NCBI RefSeq assembly: GCF_020782245.1
Contig: NZ_JAJGNP010000003.1
Coordinates: forward strand, 186,001 to 250,000
Reading direction: 5' to 3'
DNA from: Sphingobium soli
GTDB taxonomy: Bacteria > Pseudomonadota > Alphaproteobacteria > Sphingomonadales > Sphingomonadaceae
DNA length: 64,000 nucleotides
The position numbers and the translations under genes are program-made. The notes beneath the pieces were generated by a model, which saw nothing but the letters and a program-made list of their open reading frames with translations, searched no databases and had not been told where the DNA came from. Positions 29,177 through 38,235 of the stretch are shown one piece after another; position 1 is the stretch's first letter, and the number at the start of each line of letters is the position of its first letter.

Positions 29177-29851
29177 TCATTCCTCCAGCAGCACCGCGCT
29201 GCGGCGCTTCTGCCAATTCATCGGCACGCCGATCCGCTGGCTCCAGCTGCCGTCCCACCGGGTTTCCAGGCCATGGGCCTCCAACTGCGCGACGATGCGA
29301 TAGCCGACCGCAATCTGCGCTGCCTCGCCCTGCTCGCACGCGCCATAGCTCATATAGAGGCCATGGCCTTCGACCGCCGCCTCGGTGTCCTGCATATGAA
29401 AAAAGGCATAGCCCTGGACCGCGATATCCTCGGCCTGCGCCGCCTCTATCTCTTCCCATATTTCACTTGCGCCGCAATTGGCGCAGCAAGTGAAATTCTG
29501 CCGCGCGATGATGCCCTCGGCCTCCAATGCGGCAAAGGCCAGCTCCAGCCGGTCGCAATCGGTCATTTGCGTCCAGCCCTGCTCGGCGGCGCGATGCTCG
29601 GCCAACGCCTCGCGCAGCGCCGCCGACGCCTCGCGCCGCAGCGTCGGGCGGGGCAGTTCTTCCTCGAACAGGTCGTGGGCATTGGTCAAAATGGCGTCAT
29701 CGTCGAAATAGCCGCCCAGCACGTCGCGCCGCATCTGGTCGCGCAGCGCCGTCACGGGATCATAGGGCGCCTCCTCCGTGGGGACGGGCCGTTGCGGCTC
29801 CGCTTTCGCTGCTCTGGTCCCGAAAATCCGTTTCCACAAAGCCTCGAACAT
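29177..29851 (-). CDS. DUF6891-like protein
   Basis: 224 residues. A short basic/hydrophobic start (MFEALWKRIFGTRAAKAEP) leads to a helical region (DPVTALRDQMRRDVLGGYFDDD) and then a domain with NFTCCANCGASEIWEEIE, a CC-x2-C cluster that may bind metal, GYAFFHMQDTEAAVEG and ETRWDGSWSQRI. These match a family without known function (DUF6891). ATG 29851 has AGGA upstream. It is divergent from the ABC transporter gene. Confidence 0.7.
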   Translation of the reverse strand: MFEALWKRIFGTRAAKAEPQRPVPTEEAPYDPVTALRDQMRRDVLGGYFDDDAILTNAHDLFEEELPRPTLRREASAALREALAEHRAAEQGWTQMTDCDRLELAFAALEAEGIIARQNFTCCANCGASEIWEEIEAAQAEDIAVQGYAFFHMQDTEAAVEGHGLYMSYGACEQGEAAQIAVGYRIVAQLEAHGLETRWDGSWSQRIGVPMNWQKRRSAVLLEE

Positions 29852-30007
29852 GCGCCGTCCTGCCTCCTGCGTCGCGTTGCATGGGGTCAACATGCCCATG
29901 CGCGCGGCAAAGTTAAAGGGGGGATATCGAACTTTGCGACGGCGCGACGGCGGCGGCGGTCGGCGCGGGCACTGGATTGCCGCGCCGGATTGCTTAAATA
30001 GCATGGG

Positions 30008-31859
30008 ATGCCTCCCGAAAATCCTGTCACAGCGCCGCTCCCGCCCGTATGGGCGACGTTCCGCCGTTTCCTGCCCTATCTCTGGCCGGCCGACGCTCCG
30101 GCGCTGCGCCGCCGCGTCGTCATTGCGATGGTTCTGGTGGGTCTGGCCAAGGCTGTGACCTTGATCATGCCCTTCGCCTACAAAGGCGCGATCGACCGGA
30201 TGGCGCCGGGGCTGGAGCCGGCGGTCGGCCTCGCCCTCGCTCTGGTGGTCGCCTATGCCGGCGCGCGCTTCGCCGGCGTGCTGTTCGACAATTTGCGCAA
30301 CGCCGTGTTCGAAGGGGTGGGGCAGGAAGCGGGCCGGCGTCTGTCCGACGACGTCTTCGTCCATCTGCACCGTCTGTCGCTGCGCTTCCATCTCGACCGG
30401 CGCACCGGCGCGGTCACGAAGATCGTCGAGCGCGGGACCAAGAGCATCGACACGATGCTCTATTTCCTGCTGTTCAACATCGCGCCGACCGTGATCGAGC
30501 TGGTGGCGGTCTGCGTCATCTTCCTCGTGAAATTCGGTGCCGGCCTGGTCGCCGCCACGCTGGCGATGGTCGCGGCCTATATCTGGTTTACCCGCACCGT
30601 CACCGAATGGCGCAACCAGCTGCGCCGCGACATGGTGGACATGGACACCAGCGCCGTCGCCCATGCCGTCGACAGCCTGCTCAATTTCGAAACCGTCAAA
30701 TATTTCGGCGCCGAACAGCGCGAGGCGGATCGTTACGGCACCGCCATGCGCAACTATGCGCGCGCCGCGATCAAGAGCGAAAACAGCCTGGCCTGGCTCA
30801 ATGTCGGCCAGTCGCTCATCACCAACCTGATGATGGCCGGGGCCATGGCCTATACCGTCTGGGGCTGGAGCGTGGGGCGCTTCACCACCGGCGACGTGGT
30901 GCTGGTCAACACGCTGCTGGCCCAGCTTTTTCGTCCGCTTGACCTGCTCGGCATGGTCTATCGCACCATCCGCCAGGGGCTTATCGACATGGAGGCGATG
31001 TATGCGCTGATCGACACGCCGACCGAAGTGGCCGATCGCCCCGGCGCGCCCGCGCTCGCCGTGACCGGGGGGGGCGGTCCAGTTCGATCAGGTGCGCTTT
31101 GGCTATGATCCCCAGCGCGAAATCCTGCACGGCATCAGCTTCACCGTGCCCGCCGGCCGGACGCTGGCGATCGTTGGCCCATCCGGCGCTGGCAAGTCCA
31201 CCATCGCACGCATTCTCTTCCGCTTCTACGACATTCAGTCGGGATCGGTGACGATCGACGGGCAGGACATAGCGGCCGTGACCCAGCAATCGCTGCGCGC
31301 CGCCATCGGTATCGTGCCGCAGGACATGGTCCTCTTCAACGACACGATCGGCTATAACATCGCCTATGGCCGCGAAGGCGCGAGCCAAGCGGAGATCGAG
31401 GCGGCTGCCCGCGCGGCGCAGATCCACGACTTCATCCTTGGCATGCCCCAGGGCTATGACACGCGGGTGGGTGAACGCGGCCTCAAGCTGTCGGGCGGGG
31501 AAAAACAGAGGGTCGCAATCGCCCGCACCCTGCTCAAGGACCCGCCGGTGCTGGTGCTCGACGAAGCGACCAGCGCGCTCGACAGCCGCACCGAAACCGA
31601 AATCCAGACCGTGCTGCGCGACATCAGCCGCAAGCGCACGACCCTGGTCGTCGCCCATCGCCTCTCCACCGTGGTCGATGCCGACGAAATCATCGTGCTG
31701 GATCAGGGGCGCATCGTCGAACGCGGCGCCCATGCCGACCTCGTGCGCGCCGACGGGCTCTACGCCACCATGTGGGCGCGCCAGGCGACGGAGCGCGACG
31801 CGCCAGTCGCTGAAGGAGAAGACGGTGCCGACCGCGAACCGGCCGCGCCACTGCTTTAG
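30008..31859 (+). pseudogene. Atm1/HMT1-type ABC exporter, interrupted by a +1 frameshift
   Basis: A half-size exporter with membrane and ATPase domains in one chain (about 616 residues if repaired). The first frame, 30008-31108, holds the six-span domain (LPYLWPADAPALRRRVVIAM through FRPLDLLGMVYRTIRQGLID). The second frame, from about 31074 to 31859, holds the nucleotide domain: Walker A GPSGAGKS, signature LSGGEKQR, Walker [13 protein letters not shown] and H-loop VVAHRLST. The shift sits in a run of eight G (31067-31074); seven G would join VTGG to [11 protein letters not shown] in frame. Atm1-type exporters move glutathione-linked compounds for Fe-S or metal handling. It could be a true pseudogene, a slippery site or a sequencing error. 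Confidence 0.85.
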
Positions 31860-32254
31860 GGGATGCCGGCGCTTTGGTTCATGCGGCGCTCGGCAAACCA
31901 TTGCTCCAGCATCCTGGCGGTGCATCCGGTAAAGCCGTTGCTGCCGTTGACCGAACAGCTGTTGGGCAGGGTGGACCGCTGGACCTGTTCCATCGTCGCT
32001 ACCTGGCTGCCCCAGCCCGGTCCGCCGGACGGCGCGGGCTTCTCGCGCAGTTTCTTGGGAATGCGATACCGCTCCGCCTCGGGCCGCCTTGCGCACACGA
32101 CAATTTCATCGCCCTGACTCTGCGGGCACGGATCGTCGCCATAGACCAGCAGGTTGATGATCCGCTCGGGCGGTGGCTCCGGTTGCGCGAGGGCGGCGAC
32201 GGGGAGGAGGGGGATCAGCATCAGGCCGATCAGGGGAATGGCGCCGTAGCGCAT
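31856..32254 (-). CDS. Small secreted protein, YGDD-CPQSQG family, copy A
   Basis: 132 residues. The signal peptide ends PVAALAQ. The mature part carries [20 protein letters not shown] followed by [10 protein letters not shown], and a C-terminal region with paired Cys ([17 protein letters not shown]). The same core is found in the next gene, so the two are paralogues. It is probably periplasmic; two or more disulfides are likely. Function is unknown. The ATG at 32254 starts the signal peptide. The 3' end overlaps the ABC exporter stop by 4 bases on the opposite strand. Confidence 0.75.
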   Translation of the reverse strand: MRYGAIPLIGLMLIPLLPVAALAQPEPPPERIINLLVYGDDPCPQSQGDEIVVCARRPEAERYRIPKKLREKPAPSGGPGWGSQVATMEQVQRSTLPNSCSVNGSNGFTGCTARMLEQWFAERRMNQSAGIP

Positions 32255-32365
32255 GGCATATATCCTTCTTTCATCCCCTGTGAACGTCCACCCCAGCATG
32301 GCACCAGCGCATCGCTGGCCCGGATCAGGACGACGCCCCGCCGCCCGATCCGTCACCATCCTGCA

Positions 32366-32923
32366 TCATCGCTGCGGCGGCGACGTCGTATCCTCGGGCG
32401 CGGGCTGCTGCTGCGCCTTGGCTTCGGCGGCCTCCTCGGCCTTCACCCGCGCCTCGATGGCTTCGCTGTCGGCGTCGATCGTCGACAGCCGCTTTTCCCG
32501 CTCGGCCGCGACCAGATCCTTCCAGCTGGCGTTGTCGGCCTGCTGCCGCTCCGCCTTGGCCAGGCGTGCCAACTGCGCGAAACAGCCCGTTGCACCGCCC
32601 GCGCCCGAAGGCGAGCAGCTTTCGGTGCCCGACCGGCCCACATATTCCATCGACCTTACACGTTCGCCCCAAGCCTGGTTGCTGGGCTTGTTGGGATCAC
32701 CGCGCAGCGGTTCGGGAATGCGATAGCGTTCCTCCTCGCCCTTGCGCGCGCACACGACGATGTCATTGCCTTGGCTTTGCGGACAAGAATCATCGCCATA
32801 GACGATGACGATGTTCACCTTCTCCGACCCGGCCGTCCCCGTTTCGGCAGCTGGCTGCTGCGCCAGCGCGGGCGTCACGGCACCGGTCAGCGCGATGGCG
32901 GCGATCATCAGCTTGTTCTTCAT
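32366..32923 (-). CDS. Small secreted protein, YGDD-CPQSQG family, copy B
   Basis: 185 residues. The signal peptide (MKNKLMIAAIALTGAVTPALA) is followed by VYGDDSCPQSQGNDIVVCAR and EERYRIPEPLR, matching copy A closely. SCSPSGAGGATGCFAQL gives the second Cys pair. Unlike copy A it has a long charged helical tail (about 115-185, rich in Ala/Glu/Lys) that may form a coiled coil. Function is unknown and location is probably periplasmic. The upstream coq7 gene ends 31 bases before its start. Confidence 0.78.
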   Translation of the reverse strand: MKNKLMIAAIALTGAVTPALAQQPAAETGTAGSEKVNIVIVYGDDSCPQSQGNDIVVCARKGEEERYRIPEPLRGDPNKPSNQAWGERVRSMEYVGRSGTESCSPSGAGGATGCFAQLARLAKAERQQADNASWKDLVAAEREKRLSTIDADSEAIEARVKAEEAAEAKAQQQPAPEDTTSPPQR

Positions 32924-32954
32924 CGGTCGATCCTCTTGCAGACGCGCCACGGCG

Positions 32955-33509
32955 TCAGATACGCTTGGACAGGGCGATGGCGGCGCGACAGCCCAAGCGA
33001 ATGGCGCCCGACAAAATGGGATAGGCCGGCGCCTGCTCGGCGCCATGGGCGATCGCGGCATCACGATGCTCCACCTCCTCCGCCTGAAAATCCGCAATGG
33101 CGGTGGAGAGTTCCGGATCGTCGTTGCCGATCTTTTCCAGCTGTTCGGAATAATGAAGGTCAATCTCGGTTTCGACTGCGGCCGTGCACGCCATCGCGGC
33201 CCTCGGCCCCAGCGCGGCGGTCACGGCGCCCAGTGCATATCCTGCCATATTCCAGAATGGGCTCAAGGCCGTCGGCCGCACCCCGCGCCGCACGATCATC
33301 GCGTCGAACACCTGGCGATGCCGCTCCTCCTGGCTTGCCATGCCAGCGATGACCCGGCCATAGGGATGACGATCGCCCATCACCGCCAGTTGTCCGGCAT
33401 AGATGCGGGTCGCGCCAAATTCGCCGGCCTGGTCGACACGCAACATCGCCGCGCGATCCCGGTCGGACAGGCGCTTGGTGGGTCGCGGATAATCGGGGCT
33501 GATGCTCAT
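32955..33509 (-). CDS. coq7: Demethoxyubiquinone hydroxylase
   Basis: 184 residues of the di-iron carboxylate COQ7 family. Iron ligands are seen in order: GEFGATRIYAGQ (Glu), ASQEERHRQ (Glu and His), AAVETEIDLHY (Glu) and FQAEEVEHRDAA (Glu and His). It hydroxylates demethoxyubiquinone in ubiquinone synthesis, on the inner-membrane surface. The stretch LGAVTAALGPRAAMACTAA is the membrane-facing hydrophobic part. The start ATG overlaps the dsbB stop by four bases. Confidence 0.94.
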   Translation of the reverse strand: MSISPDYPRPTKRLSDRDRAAMLRVDQAGEFGATRIYAGQLAVMGDRHPYGRVIAGMASQEERHRQVFDAMIVRRGVRPTALSPFWNMAGYALGAVTAALGPRAAMACTAAVETEIDLHYSEQLEKIGNDDPELSTAIADFQAEEVEHRDAAIAHGAEQAPAYPILSGAIRLGCRAAIALSKRI

Positions 33510-33988
33510 GGCTTCCTCGCTTTCAGCAGCAAAGCCAAGATGGCAAGCGCCGCCGCGCTCGACAAGAGGCCGTTATAGCCCGCCATGGATATGCCCATCA
33601 GGCTCCAGGGCGCCACATCGCAGCGCGTGATGGGGCTGGCCATGATCTGGCTGAGCAGGTCTGCGGCATTACCCGCTGCCGGCATGGTCGAACAGGTGGT
33701 CAGTCCTTCCCACCAGCCATATTCGACCCCGGCGTGAAACAATCCGATAAGGCCGCTGATGCCGACCGCCAGTCCGGCCAGTCCGACAAACAGCGCGCTG
33801 ACGCAGGCGCGCGCCCGCACGCCACAGGCGATCAGGGCCAGCGGAACCGCGGCGAAATGGGCATAGCGCTGCCACCAGCACATTTCACAGGGATGCAGCC
33901 CGCCCAGATATTGAAAGCCATAAGCGCCTGCGAGCATGATCAAAGGGGCGATCAGCGCAAGCGCGCGGGCAAGGGACAGGCTCTTCAT
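33506..33988 (-). CDS. Disulfide bond formation protein DsbB
   Basis: 160 residues with four membrane spans. The first periplasmic pair is Cys34-x2-Cys37 in PCEMCWWQRY, where the WWQR signature marks the family. The second pair is Cys99 (TTCSTMP) and Cys123 (TRCDVAPW). It passes electrons from DsbA-type oxidases to quinone, which suits its position next to coq7 although direct linkage is inference. It overlaps coq7 by ATGA. Confidence 0.9.
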   Translation of the reverse strand: MKSLSLARALALIAPLIMLAGAYGFQYLGGLHPCEMCWWQRYAHFAAVPLALIACGVRARACVSALFVGLAGLAVGISGLIGLFHAGVEYGWWEGLTTCSTMPAAGNAADLLSQIMASPITRCDVAPWSLMGISMAGYNGLLSSAAALAILALLLKARKP

Positions 33989-34049
33989 GCCCTTCGCTTA
34001 AAGCCTTCTCGCCCTTTCGTCATGCTGAACTTGCCCGGTCGCATCTGAG

Positions 34050-35396
34050 CTATTTCGCGCCAGGCTTGCGCGCAGCGGCCTGCGCCACCACGGCGCTCGG
34101 CGCTTTTGCCAGCCGCGCAATGGTTTTGAGCGCATAGTCCATCTGGAAATCCTCGATGCCCTGCTTTTTCAGCTCGTCGGCCGACATGGCGAAGCGCGGA
34201 TCGTCTTTCACATCCTCCTCCAGCGCAGCATCGTCGGTCTTGATCTCGTTGATCAGGTGACGGCGTAGATCGCTCTCGCGGAATTTGGGCCGGTTCTTGT
34301 AATCGGGATCGGACAGCTGGGGCACACGGATGTCAGGCTGAATGCCGCCTTCCTGCACGCTGCGGCCCGACGGCGTATAATAACGCGCCGTCGTCAGCTT
34401 GAGCGCGGTCGTGTTGCTCAGCGGCAGCATCGTCTGCACGCTGCCTTTGCCGAAGCTGCGCTCGCCCATCACCAGCGCGCGATGCTGGTCCTGCAGGGCA
34501 CCCGCGACGATTTCCGACGCCGACGCCGATCCCGCATCGACCAGCACGATCACCGGCAATCCCTTCGCGTCGTCGCCCGGCTTCGCGTAATAGCGTTCGA
34601 CATCGCCCTTCTGCCGGCCGCGCTGCGACACGATCTCGCCGCGCTCCAGGAAGGTATCGCTGACCGTCACCGCTTCATCCAGCAGCCCGCCGGGATTGGA
34701 GCGCAGGTCCAGCACATAGCCGGTCGGCTTGTGACCCAGGCTCTTGTCGATGCTGCGGATCGCCTGGCGGACGTCCGCGCCGGTGTTGGCGGAGAAGCTG
34801 ACAATGGTAATGACGCCAATGTCCTTCTTCACCTCCCACTTGACCGGCTTTAGCTGGATGATCTCGCGCGTCAGGGTCAGGTCGATCGGCTTGTCGCGGC
34901 CCGGACGCACCAGCGTCAGTTTCAGGCTCGTGCCCGGCGCGCCGCGCATCTTTTCCACCGCTTCGTCCAGCGTGCCGCCATAGATCAGCTGGCCGTCGAT
35001 ATGGGTGATATAGTCGCCAGCTTTGATCCCCGCGCGCCAGGCAGGCGTATCCTGTGTCGGTGCAATTACCTTGACCGCGCCGTCTTCCTGCGTGACCGAC
35101 AGGCCAAGGCCGCCATAACTGCCCTCGGTCTGGGTCCGCAGATTCTGGAAATCGCGCGCGTCCAGGAAGCTGGAATGCGGGTCAAGGCTGGCGAGCATAC
35201 CGTCGATCGCGCCCTTGATCAGCTTTTCATCATCGACCTTCTCGACATAGTCGGTGCGGACTTTCTGGAACACGTCCATGAATTCGTCGAGCGCCTTGTA
35301 GCTTGACGCTTCCCCGTCCGCGAGCGCGGCCGTGGTGGCAGGGATGAGCGCAAGCGCCCCGAGCGCGATCGCGCCCTGGAGGAAGGATGTCTTCAT
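34050..35396 (-). CDS. ctpA: Carboxyl-terminal processing peptidase (S41 family)
   Basis: 448 residues. The signal peptide ends TTAALA. An N-terminal helical part (YKALDEFMDVFQKVRTDYV) is followed by a PDZ domain (GLGLSVTQEDGAVKVIAPTQ) and the protease core. The catalytic Ser is in VDAGSASASEIVAGAL and the Lys in GERSFGKGSVQT. It is a periplasmic protease of the Prc/CtpA type that trims envelope proteins, including peptidoglycan enzymes. ATG 35396 is chosen over an upstream start because GGAG-like sequence and the signal peptide fit. In related genomes it follows envC directly; here another gene intervenes. Confidence 0.93.
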   Translation of the reverse strand: MKTSFLQGAIALGALALIPATTAALADGEASSYKALDEFMDVFQKVRTDYVEKVDDEKLIKGAIDGMLASLDPHSSFLDARDFQNLRTQTEGSYGGLGLSVTQEDGAVKVIAPTQDTPAWRAGIKAGDYITHIDGQLIYGGTLDEAVEKMRGAPGTSLKLTLVRPGRDKPIDLTLTREIIQLKPVKWEVKKDIGVITIVSFSANTGADVRQAIRSIDKSLGHKPTGYVLDLRSNPGGLLDEAVTVSDTFLERGEIVSQRGRQKGDVERYYAKPGDDAKGLPVIVLVDAGSASASEIVAGALQDQHRALVMGERSFGKGSVQTMLPLSNTTALKLTTARYYTPSGRSVQEGGIQPDIRVPQLSDPDYKNRPKFRESDLRRHLINEIKTDDAALEEDVKDDPRFAMSADELKKQGIEDFQMDYALKTIARLAKAPSAVVAQAAARKPGAK

Positions 35397-35431
35397 GGCT
35401 GTCCTAGGAGTCCGCATCTGATCCGATCATA

Positions 35432-35447
35432 GGCCGATTGATCGGCC
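35432..35447. promoter_or_regulatory. 16-base palindrome upstream of ctpA
   Basis: GGCCGAT-TG-ATCGGCC is a perfect dyad 36-51 bases upstream of the ctpA ATG (minus strand). It could be an operator or a small RNA hairpin. No regulator is identified. Confidence 0.35.
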
Positions 35448-35490
35448 AACGCAAAAGCACGCTTCGACCAATGTCATCCAGCGGCGATGA

Positions 35491-35521
35491 GCGTGGGGTG
35501 AACGCTGTCTCCGCCCCACGC
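35491..35521 (-). terminator. Hairpin after the AlgX-like gene
   Basis: GCGTGGGG (35491-35498) and CCCCACGC (35514-35521) pair perfectly around 15 bases, just beyond the stop of the minus-strand gene ending at 35530. There is no clear U-tract, so termination is only possible. Confidence 0.35.
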
Positions 35522-35529
35522 GCTGGCTT

Positions 35530-36816
35530 TCAATCGAACAGCGGCGTCACGAGCGGCTGGAACTCGGCAGGCGCGGTCTTGAGACGGGCCTTGGTCTGGT
35601 CCCGTTCCTGCTCGGTCATCTTTGCCAGCCTCTCCCGGCCCGATTCGAAAATCGAATGACCTGCGTTTGGGGCGGCATAGACAGCGCGCTGTCGGATTTG
35701 CAAAAGCATGTGGGTGGGTTTGACAAGGTTTATCAGTGCCGGATCAAGCATTGCTGGCTGATGGACATAAAGAACCTCTTCAAACGCGTCCGATAATGCA
35801 TCGGCCAAAGATATGCCTTGCTCGTCACCGAATATCACAAGCTTGCCGAAAACCGGTGCGGCGCTGTTGCGATACACTTGGATATGGCCTTGCCCGGGCA
35901 TGCGATTGTCAAATGCCAGACGTGACGAGCGATCGTCTCCGAATACGAGTTCAGCACTCATTTCCGGAGGCGTCAGTTTCATTCCCAGATTGCCGGTGCT
36001 CCGCTCGATTTTGAATGTCTGCGGTATTGATTCAGGAAGGTTCCAGCGTTTGAGTAGCAACTGCGCGGCAGTAGAGGCCCCGCAGTCGGTCCAATCCGTG
36101 CCAGTCGTTTGATAGCTGAGGTTGCGGCGGTTCCATAATTCCCATCGAGGCATGATCACTGGCTTGTCGCCAAAATGCCTCATAAAGTCGTCAAACACCG
36201 TGTTTGCTGCCCTGCGGAAAGGATAATGATCGCGCAAGATCTCCTCCTTGGAAGGGGCGACCAGCAGGCTGATTTTCTCAAGCCCGTAATCCTGCTTCCA
36301 ATTTGGCATCTGAGCAAAAAAATCGCTCCAGGCCGAGCGACTTTCCTCGGGTAGCGAAGCATTGCGTGTGAACTGCCCGACGCTGTCGTCCACATCCCCG
36401 GCTAGAAACAAATGCCCCATGCGGCCAAATAATAGTTCGGGGCGGGATGCAGTTGGCAAATTGCGCGGCATTTCGCCCACCAGTGCCATGTCTTGACGTT
36501 CCTGATCGACCACCTCCCAGCGGCAAATCACGTCTCTGCCGCGTTCCTCCCGGACCGGCATTTCGATATAATATGTGCCTTTGCGCTTCGGGACTTCGAC
36601 AATGAAGCCAGGATTGGCGGTGCAGGTCGCCAGCGCCTCAGTGCCGTGAAAAAGGGATACCGGAACGCCCTTTCCTGCATTTGCGACGTGACCGGAAAAT
36701 ACGAGGCGATCCTCCCCAACGGGCAGCGGTTGTCCGATCCATATTTTCCCCAGTTGATCCGTCCCCTGCACCCCATATTGATTGATCGTCCACATCTCCC
36801 CAGTAACGGCATCCAT
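35530..36816 (-). CDS. Putative SGNH-like protein related to AlgX/AlgJ acetyltransferase domains
   Basis: 428 residues from the ATG at 36816 (GAAGG upstream); ATG 36861 and TTG 36903 are alternatives. No signal peptide is seen from these starts. The N-terminal part is beta-rich (about 1-135). Then come FGRMGHLFLAGDVDDSVGQF, ISLLVAPSKEEILRDHYPF and LSYQTTGTDWTDCGASTAAQ. These follow the order of AlgX/AlgJ-like domains (GkdGwLFL, vPdKe, TDtHWt-GA). The catalytic Asp and His expected in TDTHW are Gly and Asp here, so acetyltransferase activity is doubtful. Base composition is visibly A/T-richer than the neighbours, and it splits the conserved envC-ctpA pair, so recent acquisition is likely. Confidence 0.6.
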   Translation of the reverse strand: MDAVTGEMWTINQYGVQGTDQLGKIWIGQPLPVGEDRLVFSGHVANAGKGVPVSLFHGTEALATCTANPGFIVEVPKRKGTYYIEMPVREERGRDVICRWEVVDQERQDMALVGEMPRNLPTASRPELLFGRMGHLFLAGDVDDSVGQFTRNASLPEESRSAWSDFFAQMPNWKQDYGLEKISLLVAPSKEEILRDHYPFRRAANTVFDDFMRHFGDKPVIMPRWELWNRRNLSYQTTGTDWTDCGASTAAQLLLKRWNLPESIPQTFKIERSTGNLGMKLTPPEMSAELVFGDDRSSRLAFDNRMPGQGHIQVYRNSAAPVFGKLVIFGDEQGISLADALSDAFEEVLYVHQPAMLDPALINLVKPTHMLLQIRQRAVYAAPNAGHSIFESGRERLAKMTEQERDQTKARLKTAPAEFQPLVTPLFD

Positions 36817-36941
36817 ATTCGTGACCTTCTTTTCGGTTAAATGTGAACGAGGGTTCGCCATTCTTCGAGGGAGCAGGCTATGAGCAAAAAGCTGATCGCT
36901 CAATAATTTAATTGGTTAGAATGACAGCTCCATCATAGGTC

Positions 36942-38177
36942 TCAATGAAGGTCGATGAGCGGCACGATATCCACCGGCCGGCCATTGCGGCGTAGTTCGA
37001 CGATGATGTCGCTGCGGCGGTTGTCCGTGACACCCACGGGATCCCCCTGGCGGACATCATCGCCCACGCGCACGGACAGGCGATGCAATCCGGTGATCAA
37101 TGTTGTCCAGCCGCCGCCATGGTCGATGATGAGAATCTGGCCATAGTCGCGATAGGGACCGGCAAAGGCGACGCGGCCGGCCGTTGGTGCGATCGCCTGC
37201 GCGCTGGGCTGGACGGCCAGCGTCAGACCCCTCGCGCGCACGCCGCTATCATTGACCTCGCCCAGGCCTGTGACCAGCTGACCGACGACCGGCAGGCGAT
37301 AGGGCGGCGGGCCGCTCGCCATCGCTTCTCGTTCCGGCGGCGCGGCCCCGGCTTTGTCTGGCCGGACCGGACGGGGCAGCGGTCCCGACAGTGCTGTAAG
37401 CCGTTCGCGCAGGTCCCCCGCCGCCTCCAGCCGATCCATCAGGTCGACGATGTCGCGCGCGCGCTCTCCCAGCGCCAGCGCCCGCTCGCTTTCCATGCCC
37501 GCATTGGCGCGATAGTCGCGCGCGGCGAGGCGCTTTTGCGTTTCCAGCCCGGCCAGCTCCGCCCGCTGCGCCTTGCGATCCCGTTGCGCCTGAGCAAGGG
37601 CGTCGGCCGCTTGCTGGGCGGTCGCGCGCAGCGCGCGGCTGCGCGCCAGTTCCGCCCTCAGGCCAGCCGTGCGTTGTTCGATCACGGGCAATATCTGCCC
37701 CAGAACGGCGCGCAGATGGACGGCGTCGCTGATGCTGCCCGGCTGCACCAGCGCTAGCGCCAGCGGCCGTCGCGCCATCATCTGTAGCGCGGCGGTCAGT
37801 CGAACCACGGGCTCCTGCCGCGCCGCCAGGCGCTTTGCCTGTGCGCGTTGCAACCGTGCGATGATGGCGATGCGGGCCTGCGCGGCCTGGATATCGGCTT
37901 CGGCCTGCTGGATTCGAGCGGCCACGGCTGCGGCGCGGCGTCTCGCCTGTTCCGCCGCGTCCCGCGCGGCGCTTGCCTGCTGCGCCAGTCGCGCGGCACG
38001 GTCGCGCGCCTCGTCGGATTGTCGACGGGCATCCTTAAGCGCCTGCTGTTCCTGCGCCAGGCTGGTGCTCGCCGTGCCAGGAAGCACCAGCGCATCGCCA
38101 TCGGCGGCGACGAGGCGCGCGCTTGCAAACGCAATCAGGGCCGCGACGCCGCCAGCGATGAGAAGATTTCGCGTCAC
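36942..38177 (-). CDS. EnvC-like murein hydrolase activator (M23 family)
   Basis: About 411 residues. One N-terminal hydrophobic segment (LLIAGGVAALIAFASARLVA) is followed by a long coiled coil (about 50-240, Gln/Ala/Arg-rich heptads) and a C-terminal LytM/M23 domain (GRVAFAGPYRDYGQILIIDHGGGWTTLITGL). The metal-ligand pattern of active M23 enzymes is incomplete, as in EnvC, which activates amidases rather than cutting itself. Coiled-coil EnvC proteins are controlled by FtsEX, encoded at 16.1-17.8 kb. The GTG at 38177 is preceded by AAGGGCGG; a TTG at 38213 is the alternative start. Confidence 0.88.
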   Translation of the reverse strand: MTRNLLIAGGVAALIAFASARLVAADGDALVLPGTASTSLAQEQQALKDARRQSDEARDRAARLAQQASAARDAAEQARRRAAAVAARIQQAEADIQAAQARIAIIARLQRAQAKRLAARQEPVVRLTAALQMMARRPLALALVQPGSISDAVHLRAVLGQILPVIEQRTAGLRAELARSRALRATAQQAADALAQAQRDRKAQRAELAGLETQKRLAARDYRANAGMESERALALGERARDIVDLMDRLEAAGDLRERLTALSGPLPRPVRPDKAGAAPPEREAMASGPPPYRLPVVGQLVTGLGEVNDSGVRARGLTLAVQPSAQAIAPTAGRVAFAGPYRDYGQILIIDHGGGWTTLITGLHRLSVRVGDDVRQGDPVGVTDNRRSDIIVELRRNGRPVDIVPLIDLH

Positions 38178-38235
38178 CCGATATCCCGCCCTTGTCCTGC
38201 GGTGACTAGGCAAGATGGCGGCATCTGTCGACCCG

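Noticed and set aside
34018..34034. TCGTCATGCTGAACTTG as a repeat
   Set aside because: It resembles a widespread intergenic motif, but only one copy is seen here and no partner arm.
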